A DNA stretch of 58,084 nucleotides from a virus: positions 1-58,084 of the IMG/VR virus record IMGVR_UViG_3300032116_000040; one strand, given 5' to 3'. This document shows, in pieces, positions 48,640 through 56,461 of this stretch (within the stretch, counting starts at the first letter, position 1; each line of letters opens with the position of its first letter). The notes under the pieces were generated by a model that saw nothing but the letters and a program-made list of their open reading frames with translations, was not told the DNA's origin and searched no databases. The translations under genes were made by a program, and so were the position numbers.

Positions 48640-50140
48640 TTGCAGTAAAAATTATTTTTGAGGGTAGCCATTCTCTTCTAGCTAAGAAAAATTCAGTTGA
48701 AAATGGATTAATTGTGGTCGGGTCATAATGATATTTTACGCCGGATACATAATATCTCCCAGATAATTGCGTGTCCAACGTCTCATCCGATAATTTTTCT
48801 TTTTCTTGAACTTGTCGAACCTCCGTAAGATCTGCTTCTTTCCGTATAGCGTCAGCCAGTCTAAGAGTTAAAAAAACAGGTATCGATGCTCCTCTAATCA
48901 CTTGAAAATTTATTCCCTTTGTCACAGCTCTAAGTTTTATTTTTTCAAGCTCTTTTAAATTATGTGTGTTAAAAACTCTCGCTGCATTCCAGTGCTGGTG
49001 AGTATTTCCATAATTGATATTCATCCATTTCTTATTTCCAATCTCAGCAAGACCTTCATCATCTGGTGTAAGCATATTAGATTCTTCTGAACCTTCAGTG
49101 TTAAGTGGAGCAGTATAAAAATCTTTAAATTTATTTAGCTTACCTTCTTTTATTTCTACTGGTTCAAAATGATCATAATAATATATTTTCTTTAAATATC
49201 CATCTGATTTTAATATTGCACCCTGATCTGAAATCAAGTTTGCTTCAATTATATAATTAGGTTTACCTGAGCTCGCTGCTCTATTTGTTAAATAGTTAAT
49301 GTTTGTAGTTTCGCTAATTGCTCCCTTTATTGGAAGATCTTTTTGTCTTTGCGTCAAATTTGAATAAATAGGATCAGATTCGGCCAGAAACATTTGATCT
49401 GCTTCTAATTGTTTTAATTGCTCATTAACATTTATGAAATTAAAAATCATTTCCTTATTTATAAACCCATTAAAAAAAGATAACTCATCCTGATATGCAT
49501 AATTTGTTATCTCCTTCATAAAATTCATAGGGCTAGTATTAATGTTTATCCAAGTCATAAAATCATTCGTTGTAAACTCATTTTGTGCATAACCTAAACC
49601 CAACTCAGAGCATACTTTTTTTAGAGCATCTATTGAGTTTAAATTAGGATAGCTCTTTGAAACGTTATTATATATTCTAGGAACAAATAAGATACCTTTA
49701 ATTATATAAGTTGTTCCGTTTCCTAATACTAAGCCTGCTGAATCTATTGATATTGGTATTGATTTAACACTAGTTATTAAATAATCAGATCGAACAGGTT
49801 TTAATTTTTCATTACTTACTGCAATATAGACACTAGCAATTAAATTTCTTTTTGGAAAATTATTTCCTGCAAATTCTCCAGCATTATCTTTAAAAATAAG
49901 AGTAAAAGTTGGAATAAATCCAGTTTCATCAATCGTCATGCTTTCAATAACAGTTATTGTTTTCCCAGCAATTTTAATCGTCGGTATCAAAGCACCAGCA
50001 GATTGACTAGAATCTGGAGATGATTTACCTTGACGAATTATTCCTTTTTCTTGACTATCACTAGACGTATCATAATCAGATAAAGTTGTTAACTTTATCG
50101 AAGGTTGCTGTAAAGTTTTTATTATCTGACTAAATGCCAT
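48632..50140 (-). CDS. 27: Baseplate hub protein gp27-like
   Basis: 502 residues (T4 gp27 391). Hub features: TIDETGFIPTFTLIFKD in the first barrel, LKKVCSELGLGYAQNEF and TSPMNFMKEITNYAYQDELS in the middle, a GKKWMNINYGNTHQHWNAAR region and a final SGRYYVSGVKYHYDPTT. Located between a gp53-like wedge gene and a gp5-like spike gene, which suits the hub. Overlaps the gp53-like gene by 11 nt. Confidence 0.7.
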   Translation of the reverse strand: MAFSQIIKTLQQPSIKLTTLSDYDTSSDSQEKGIIRQGKSSPDSSQSAGALIPTIKIAGKTITVIESMTIDETGFIPTFTLIFKDNAGEFAGNNFPKRNLIASVYIAVSNEKLKPVRSDYLITSVKSIPISIDSAGLVLGNGTTYIIKGILFVPRIYNNVSKSYPNLNSIDALKKVCSELGLGYAQNEFTTNDFMTWININTSPMNFMKEITNYAYQDELSFFNGFINKEMIFNFINVNEQLKQLEADQMFLAESDPIYSNLTQRQKDLPIKGAISETTNINYLTNRAASSGKPNYIIEANLISDQGAILKSDGYLKKIYYYDHFEPVEIKEGKLNKFKDFYTAPLNTEGSEESNMLTPDDEGLAEIGNKKWMNINYGNTHQHWNAARVFNTHNLKELEKIKLRAVTKGINFQVIRGASIPVFLTLRLADAIRKEADLTEVRQVQEKEKLSDETLDTQLSGRYYVSGVKYHYDPTTINPFSTEFFLARREWLPSKIIFTANA

Positions 50141-50723
50141 TCAAATTATCATTATTTTTTAATTGATCTTTTACTCTATTCCTAACTGCTGATTGGTTCA
50201 GATTAGTTGAGCTAGCTTGGGTCATGTTTGCCCCAAAAATGACTTCTCCATTCACTACTTGAACATTTTTTGCACCTGTTAGATTAACGTTTGGCGGAAC
50301 TATTTCAGGTACGCTTGTTCTAATCGATTCAAGTCTTTTCTTATCTTTTTGTGTTTTTGGAACAATTATTTTGCTTTCATTCTTTTTGGCAGGCTCAGTG
50401 CCTTTCTCTACAACTTCTCTTGGGGGGCGAATTAAAGTTGAGATTGAAGTAAAAGCTGGAGCCAATATCACTTCTCCGAAATTTATGGAAAATGGATTAG
50501 ATATTCCATTATATTTTAATACGATATCCCAACTATCTGAATTAGAGTATACTCTTTCTGCGATCAAATCTGGTCGCATTACCTCAAACTCATTTACAAA
50601 TATTGTTCCTGAAGATATAGGAGAACTTGCATATTTAAAAGTTGCACTAATTAAGTCAACTATTGATTCTCCAGTAATAGTGGAGAATAATTTTTTTGCT
50701 CCAAGTAATTTACTAGTTAACAT
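50130..50723 (-). CDS. 53: Baseplate wedge protein gp53-like with LysM-like segment
   Basis: 197 residues (T4 gp53 196). The N-terminal region has DLIAERVYSNSDSWDIVLKY and then NGISNPFSINFGEVILAPAF, the LysM-like pattern seen in gp53. The C-terminal half is polar and probably flexible (LESIRTSVPEIVPPNV). Adjacent to the hub gene. The length match to T4 supports the assignment. Confidence 0.65.
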   Translation of the reverse strand: MLTSKLLGAKKLFSTITGESIVDLISATFKYASSPISSGTIFVNEFEVMRPDLIAERVYSNSDSWDIVLKYNGISNPFSINFGEVILAPAFTSISTLIRPPREVVEKGTEPAKKNESKIIVPKTQKDKKRLESIRTSVPEIVPPNVNLTGAKNVQVVNGEVIFGANMTQASSTNLNQSAVRNRVKDQLKNNDNLNGI

Positions 50724-50725
50724 AA

Positions 50726-52651
50726 TTAATCTTTTGTTTTTAAGTCAACGAAATAATCCACAAGTATAGGAGAATTACCGAATCCGACCCCATATCTGTT
50801 TGCTACATTTACTTTAAAATAGCTTGCTGCATATGTTGCTGCATTAGGATCGATTTTTCCATCCTTATCCTTTACTGTTGAATTTTCTGTTATGCTGCTT
50901 GAAGATTTTTCCAAATCCATTTTAAGTTGCTCATTTCCAGCAGTCAATGAACTGGCCCCATATGCTTTTGCTATTCGAGTTGAGTTATATTCTCCATTTG
51001 AATCCATTGTACTTGCTGGTGGACTTAGTGCTGTGAATCCTAAGTCTCCTCCTCCATGATTAAACATAGATTCAATATCCTGTTTTGCTCTAGGTCGACC
51101 TGGCTTTAAATTAACTGTAAATTTTATGGAAGTTGGAAAATCATCGGCTCCCAATTCATCAGATAGAGAAATAGTAGTTGAGTCTAAGCATAAATTACCC
51201 ATTACCGCAATAGGATCCATTGGATTTCCTACCATCAGGTGCCATTCTCCGACTGCTCGTCCATCTAATAATGCTCTGAAAACTAATGGGTTTTGATGCA
51301 ATTTTCCCATACGCGATGCTGCAACATCGTTTGCAATATTTGTTCCAGCAAGTTCGGTCGCAAGTATTTTTGCCATTTCCTCTGCACTCTTTCCAGTAAG
51401 CTTAGGACCAAGTTGTTCTACGAATTTTTTTAGCCCATCCGCTTTTGCTAATACCTCATTTCCTACCAGTGAGGCAACGTCTTTCATTGCTGTGATATAA
51501 TCTCCTTTTTCCATCGCATCTGTATTGAATGCGGGAAGCAACGCACCAGTTTGTTGAAAATATCTATATCCTCCTCCCCAAAAAGTAGCTCTATTATATG
51601 TAAGTGACATAAAGTTACTAATTAAATCTAGCATAGCTACCTTTGGATTTATTTTGCCATATGATCTTAGAGTATATTCAAAATCTAGTTTTATTGTGTG
51701 AGTAAAATCATACCCTCTTTCTCTTCTCTGAGTTCTATCGATCACGTTTACTGGTCCAAGTACCCTATTCCAGTAAGCTCCTCGCTCCCAACTGTCTTTT
51801 GTAAACTGTTGTAGAGTTGCATCATATCCAGACAGTGCAAATGGATTGGAATCTGCCTGGTTTCTAAATACTGTGATTAGCGCTTGTCGAAGAGTCTCAT
51901 TTTCTTTAGGAATTCCAGCAGTGTCTAATAATTGCTCAATCGTTATTTCGTTTCCCTGCACATCATCTACTTTTGCTGTATCCTCAGTCCACTTAAACCC
52001 ATACGTCATGCCCAATATTTCAGATAAATTGTTTCCAGTATCTGTTCCCCACCATGAAACTGCTTGGGCAATGGGAACAAGTGGAAGTTTTGATCCGTCG
52101 ACTGCCAAATTATCTTCTATCGGTATTGGATATCTTCGAAGAGTTAATAACCTATTATTTGGTATTTTTCCATACCACTTACACCACAAAAAATCGTTTA
52201 TTTGATATGGATATGGATAAATTGGACCTTTATGAGATGATCCCTTAAGAGCTTGATTGTTTGCCCAATCTATAATGTTAACTGCACTAGGATTCTGTAT
52301 AATTGCTCTATATTGATCCTGGGCAGTTGCATTAGCATAATCTAGTATTTTTCCGTCGACATATGTGTTTTTATGTCTATTTACTTCATATATACCTTCA
52401 TTTTTTGAATTAGTGCCCAATCCAAATTCAGAATATCTAAAGACCGTAAATGGATTAAATATAGATTCTGCTCCTACTGCAAGTAACACGTTTCCTCCAA
52501 TCCCATCAATTCCTCCAGTTATTTGTTTTTCGGAAGAATTAATATTGCTTTGGGAAATTATCTTATTCGTCACTCCATCATTTTGAGCTCCACTAAGATT
52601 CAATACTCTGTCAGCCTCTTCATCGCCGTCTAGATTTAGCGGTCTTCCCAT
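50726..52651 (-). CDS. Large tail/baseplate structural protein, unknown
   Basis: 641 residues. Conserved-looking blocks include AVGAESIFNPFTVFRYSEFG, DFLWCKWYGKIPNNRLLTLR, RRERGYDFTHTIKLDFEYTL and GNPMDPIAVMGNLCLDSTT, the last resembling tube-type beta sandwiches. First gene of the gp53-gp27-gp5 operon, with a late element at 52665. Probably a tail tube or baseplate protein of large T4-like phages of Bacteroidota; no T4 counterpart is assigned. Confidence 0.65.
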   Translation of the reverse strand: MGRPLNLDGDEEADRVLNLSGAQNDGVTNKIISQSNINSSEKQITGGIDGIGGNVLLAVGAESIFNPFTVFRYSEFGLGTNSKNEGIYEVNRHKNTYVDGKILDYANATAQDQYRAIIQNPSAVNIIDWANNQALKGSSHKGPIYPYPYQINDFLWCKWYGKIPNNRLLTLRRYPIPIEDNLAVDGSKLPLVPIAQAVSWWGTDTGNNLSEILGMTYGFKWTEDTAKVDDVQGNEITIEQLLDTAGIPKENETLRQALITVFRNQADSNPFALSGYDATLQQFTKDSWERGAYWNRVLGPVNVIDRTQRRERGYDFTHTIKLDFEYTLRSYGKINPKVAMLDLISNFMSLTYNRATFWGGGYRYFQQTGALLPAFNTDAMEKGDYITAMKDVASLVGNEVLAKADGLKKFVEQLGPKLTGKSAEEMAKILATELAGTNIANDVAASRMGKLHQNPLVFRALLDGRAVGEWHLMVGNPMDPIAVMGNLCLDSTTISLSDELGADDFPTSIKFTVNLKPGRPRAKQDIESMFNHGGGDLGFTALSPPASTMDSNGEYNSTRIAKAYGASSLTAGNEQLKMDLEKSSSSITENSTVKDKDGKIDPNAATYAASYFKVNVANRYGVGFGNSPILVDYFVDLKTKD

Positions 52652-52664
52652 ATCTTTTCTTTTT

Positions 52665-52674
52665 ATTATTTATT
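52665..52674 (-). promoter_or_regulatory. Putative late promoter AATAAATAAT of the baseplate operon
   Basis: On the (-) strand AATAAATAAT lies 14 nt before the ATG at 52651. Confidence 0.55.
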
Positions 52675-52693
52675 AAGATAACAGAGATTACGA

Positions 52694-54634
52694 TTAGTCT
52701 CTACTTTTCAAAAAATCGTTAAAGCTAGTTACCTTTTTTACTAGCTTTTTCTTTTTACTCTTTTTGCCTGGTCCAGCTAGAGATAGCGTATCCATGTTGT
52801 CTGCAGGCAGAGTTCCTGGGGTCTGAAATGCTGCTCCTGGGGAAACCGCATCTTCATTTGTCTTTTTCTCAGCCGATTTATAGAATTTTGGACCCTCTCC
52901 TTTTTCGTAAGGCGTGAGACCAAGTGCATCAAGTCTTAATTTATTGGTGACACTGCTTACGCCTTTTTCAAGATCTCGACCTCCCTGCTTGCTTACTGCG
53001 TATACTCCTCCCTTGATTATGCTAAATATCCCGTTAAAGATTGCTCTGTTCTGATCGGCATTTTTTCTAGCGACAGCCGCATCTCCTCTATCTGGAATGG
53101 TGGAAAAGAGTCCTACTACTATCTGGCCCAGTCCTTTAAGAAGATTCTTTAGTGGGCTCTCAGCGATCCTATCTGCTTCGCTAACTGCTAATCTTATTCT
53201 TTGATAAAGAGGCAGACGAAGGTCTGGTTTTAACTGAATACCTTTAAAGTTCTTCATGTTAAAGTCCTTGGACAAGTAATAGTTTTTAATCTCTTTCTCC
53301 TTTTCTTGGGTGATGGATTTTATCTTAGCGATAGCGTTATCAGTGTCTCGCTTCGATAGCTCACCATCCACTTCGCTCTCAATGTATTTAATTATCCATG
53401 AACTACTGATCTGTAGGTATGCTAGCTGGTTTTCCTCAAGAGCGCTCTCTGCGGTTCTGGCAGAAGTGTTAAACTGTGAGATCCTGACCGAATCCACTAG
53501 TACTTCTCGAATGGCCGCTTCTAGCCAGGCAGCATTTTGAGATTCTAAACTTTTAAATAGCTTATAGTAGTCTCCTCCGGGCTCAGCGATCTCGCCGTTT
53601 GTCATTGGAGGAAGAAGAGCTAAGCTTAGTGCGCTCATCAGCTTTTCCTTAATCCTATTCTTTTTTCTTAGACTTGGTCTCTCGGTCTTAACCGTCTCCT
53701 TCTCTTTATTCTTGATTGGTTCTGCGAAAAATTTAGAATATCCTAGAGCATCTATGAGAGGCTTCCAGTCTACTTCCAATTTTTCTCTACCCGTCTCAGT
53801 ATTGGGAATGTCTGCGATCACGTTTTTAATATCGTTTAGCGAGTTAGCTACCTCTTTCTTAATTGCATCTTCGGTTCTTTGTAAAAGCTTAGCAACCTTC
53901 TTTTTATAAGATTCGCTAGCGATTGTACGTGCCTTTTCAGCAATATCCGGATTCTTTTCTAGTATATCCTTAAGCTCCTCCTTTTTTACTATCTTGCTCT
54001 CTCCATTTGAATCTATCGTTTCAAACTCATTTGATTCAACCTTATTATCGACCATTCCAATCTTTCCGATCTTTATGGTTGGTGCTCCTTCCTCACTTGA
54101 AGTGATAAGGGAGGAGTCTAAGCTTTTTAGAGCAAGAAGAATGCTGGTGTCCTTGTCCAAGTCCGGAGACTCGTTTGCTGCATAGCTAAAGATAAGGTGC
54201 ATCTTATAGATCCTACTCTTAACGTCAGCTTCACGTATTAAAAATCTTTTATAGCTGTCAAAGTTTTGATTTGGGTCGATCTTCTTCTTGTCTGAATTAA
54301 GAGCACTTAGGCTCTTTCTTGATCGGGTCAAGTATTCACCCAACCATTCAACTTTTCCTGGAGAGACCATTGCGAGCAGAATCTTCTGTAGTTCTGGGTT
54401 AGATTTTACCTTTTCTAGAAGAAGAACGTCCAGTTTTTGTAAAACCTGTTCAATGGATTCAAATGAAGTTGTTCTTGCGATCTTGTCGGTCGTTTCTCCA
54501 CCTATTCCCGAATTAATGATATTCGTTAACTCATCGAACTCTGAGCCTTTTTTATCATCCTTGGTATCAGCTGCCTCATTGACTACTGATTGCTGTAGGT
54601 TCAGCCAATTTCGTAAGTATGCTTCAAAACTCAT
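52694..54634 (-). CDS. Large putative packaged virion protein with leader-like N-terminus
   Basis: 646 residues, mostly helical and charged. The N-terminus MSFEAYLRNWLNLQQSVVNE followed by AADT has a leader-like form with a V-N-E20 site. The body has long helices (RTEDAIKKEVANSLNDIKNV; GQIVVGLFSTIPDRGDAAVA) and the C-terminus is Lys-rich, ending KKVTSFNDFLKSRD, whose SFNDFL echoes the leader motif. Not recognised. Own late element at 54653-54662. Candidate internal head or tail-lumen protein. Confidence 0.6.
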   Translation of the reverse strand: MSFEAYLRNWLNLQQSVVNEAADTKDDKKGSEFDELTNIINSGIGGETTDKIARTTSFESIEQVLQKLDVLLLEKVKSNPELQKILLAMVSPGKVEWLGEYLTRSRKSLSALNSDKKKIDPNQNFDSYKRFLIREADVKSRIYKMHLIFSYAANESPDLDKDTSILLALKSLDSSLITSSEEGAPTIKIGKIGMVDNKVESNEFETIDSNGESKIVKKEELKDILEKNPDIAEKARTIASESYKKKVAKLLQRTEDAIKKEVANSLNDIKNVIADIPNTETGREKLEVDWKPLIDALGYSKFFAEPIKNKEKETVKTERPSLRKKNRIKEKLMSALSLALLPPMTNGEIAEPGGDYYKLFKSLESQNAAWLEAAIREVLVDSVRISQFNTSARTAESALEENQLAYLQISSSWIIKYIESEVDGELSKRDTDNAIAKIKSITQEKEKEIKNYYLSKDFNMKNFKGIQLKPDLRLPLYQRIRLAVSEADRIAESPLKNLLKGLGQIVVGLFSTIPDRGDAAVARKNADQNRAIFNGIFSIIKGGVYAVSKQGGRDLEKGVSSVTNKLRLDALGLTPYEKGEGPKFYKSAEKKTNEDAVSPGAAFQTPGTLPADNMDTLSLAGPGKKSKKKKLVKKVTSFNDFLKSRD

Positions 54635-54652
54635 ATGATGTTCGAGATTTTA

Positions 54653-54662
54653 ATTATTTATC
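54653..54662 (-). promoter_or_regulatory. Putative late promoter GATAAATAAT
   Basis: On the (-) strand GATAAATAAT lies 19 nt before the ATG at 54634. Confidence 0.65.
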
Positions 54663-54845
54663 TCTTTTTTTAAGTTGCTCATAGGGAATGGTCCACATGT
54701 TTCGACGAACCTCACCTTTCATAAAATCATAGACAGAATTACCGGTCTTTCCTTCTTCTGGATGTTGCAATACTGCGTTTTCTAGTTTCTCCTTACCCTT
54801 ACGGTAGTTTTCTAGGTTTTTCCAATCTTTGTGTTTATTGTCCAC
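54654..54845 (-). CDS. Small charged protein with GTG start
   Basis: 63 residues, beginning GTG at 54845 because no in-frame ATG is upstream before a stop. Lys/Glu-rich (HKDWKNLENYRKGKEKLENA) with VYDFMKGEVRRNMWTIPYEQ at the end. Its 3' end overlaps the late promoter of the next gene. Function unknown. Confidence 0.5.
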   Translation of the reverse strand: MDNKHKDWKNLENYRKGKEKLENAVLQHPEEGKTGNSVYDFMKGEVRRNMWTIPYEQLKKRDK

Positions 54846-54854
54846 ATTACTTGA

Positions 54855-56414
54855 TTATTTTAAGGTCGTGTATTCTCCCTTTATAAAGCTAATGTGTTGA
54901 GCTTTTGAGTCCTCATGAATGATTACGTGAGACTGTAACCATGCGCTAGCTCCTATGTTGTAGCCTACTCTTAGGTGAGTTGAGGTTCCGACTGCCAGAG
55001 CTCCATCCTTTCTTCCTGGTGAATGATAGTGGCCGACTACGATCTTATTGTTTAGCTTTCTAAACTGTTGTAGCGATCCTCGACTACCATTTGAACCAAT
55101 GTCTCCATGTTGACCCAATTCCCATCCATTAACTATGTAACTGTCGCTTCTGCCTAAAGTTATAAAGTGAGGATATTGTTTATTTATCACCCATGGAATG
55201 ACACCGTTCGGTGCCTCACCGCTTAGTATCGCCGCTGAGTAGTGCATGTACTCTAGTGAGTTTTTGGGAGTGACAGTCTTTCGCCAATCAGTATTCTTTA
55301 ACCAACGATCCACAAAATCATCGTGATTGCTCCTTACGATCACAGTATTATATTCTTCAAAATCTGCTAGGCATGAGAGCATCTCATCTATCTCACGTCT
55401 TAGTGAATTTGTGCCCTCTAGTTCCTTTTGATACTGTAGAAACGGGTCTTTTTCTTCATGGTGACTGATTGATTTTCCATCAAAGACGTCGTGAAGGATC
55501 ACGTGATCAGGATGCAACTCATCCATCAGCTCCAAGGTCTTATTGACCACCTTTTTATCATGGCTACCTATGTGCAAGTCACCAAAGACTATAGCTGAAA
55601 TCCTATTGATTCGTGTGACCTCCTCGTTTTCAACTCGATAAAAAAGATCAGTGAAACTGCCCTGATCGGTCGCAGTCACCTGTCTCATAAAAAAGATCTC
55701 ATTGTTTTTGATCTCGACGATCACAAAACCTAGGGTGTGATGAAATTCTCCCTTTTTACCCGATTTTGAATCAGTATAGTTTTTGATTGTGCACGCACCG
55801 GTCGTTACCATCATCTTTGGAGAATTGGTTTCAAGCACCGGAATCATCTCCATTTGCACTTTAGGCGAGCCAAATATGCATGAGTTTATTCCGCTCAATC
55901 CTTCCATGCCGGTCATTGGATTGACCGCAGTAGGCTGGATCTTTACGTCTGACATGATCGATACGTATTTGTGAATGTCGTGACGATTCGCGTCTAGATA
56001 TTCCAAGACCTCATCCGCCCACCTTTCTTCGTATTCTTGGTTGTTTGTCCAAACGCTGGTCGGGTTCTTATACCTACCTGCAATTACGTGAATATCTGCA
56101 TTGATAAAGTCGGCGTATGCCTTCACGTTATTCATAAAATCTGGATGGACTGGCGTGTTGTTTTGCGCCCAAGTTATAATAAAACGTTTTGTCTTTTTAT
56201 TGTGCTCCTTGGCTTGAGCTATCTTTAGTTGAGGCGAGTCTTCCTGTGAGTTTTCAGTTAAGTTAAGTCGAGCGACCCATGTTCCAATGGTTCTTCTAGA
56301 ACAGTCAAACCTTTCGGATAGCGTGTCCAATCGTTTATCCCAGGAAAGTTCTTTGTTATAATAAGTCTCGCATATGTAAAGTTTATCAGATTCGTCTAGA
56401 TCGTTAAATCTCAT
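54855..56414 (-). CDS. HTH plus metallophosphoesterase protein, similar in layout to T5 A1
   Basis: 519 residues. The N-terminus (to about 60) contains a helix-turn-helix, RFDCSRRTIGTWVARL. The C-terminal half is a calcineurin-type phosphoesterase: FGDLHIGSHD, LHDVFDGKSISHHEEKDPF, VRSNHDDF, ELGQHGD and VVGHYHSPG supply the metal ligands. Phage T5 A1, needed for host DNA degradation and DNA transfer, has a comparable phosphoesterase; the HDVxDxxSxSHH block is a shared feature as I recall it. So a role in DNA breakdown or early takeover is possible. It has no late element directly upstream. Confidence 0.7.
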   Translation of the reverse strand: MRFNDLDESDKLYICETYYNKELSWDKRLDTLSERFDCSRRTIGTWVARLNLTENSQEDSPQLKIAQAKEHNKKTKRFIITWAQNNTPVHPDFMNNVKAYADFINADIHVIAGRYKNPTSVWTNNQEYEERWADEVLEYLDANRHDIHKYVSIMSDVKIQPTAVNPMTGMEGLSGINSCIFGSPKVQMEMIPVLETNSPKMMVTTGACTIKNYTDSKSGKKGEFHHTLGFVIVEIKNNEIFFMRQVTATDQGSFTDLFYRVENEEVTRINRISAIVFGDLHIGSHDKKVVNKTLELMDELHPDHVILHDVFDGKSISHHEEKDPFLQYQKELEGTNSLRREIDEMLSCLADFEEYNTVIVRSNHDDFVDRWLKNTDWRKTVTPKNSLEYMHYSAAILSGEAPNGVIPWVINKQYPHFITLGRSDSYIVNGWELGQHGDIGSNGSRGSLQQFRKLNNKIVVGHYHSPGRKDGALAVGTSTHLRVGYNIGASAWLQSHVIIHEDSKAQHISFIKGEYTTLK

Positions 56415-56461
56415 AGGTTAGAAAAGTTTTGTATCTTATATTAAAGAGTAGGTCTAAAGTT

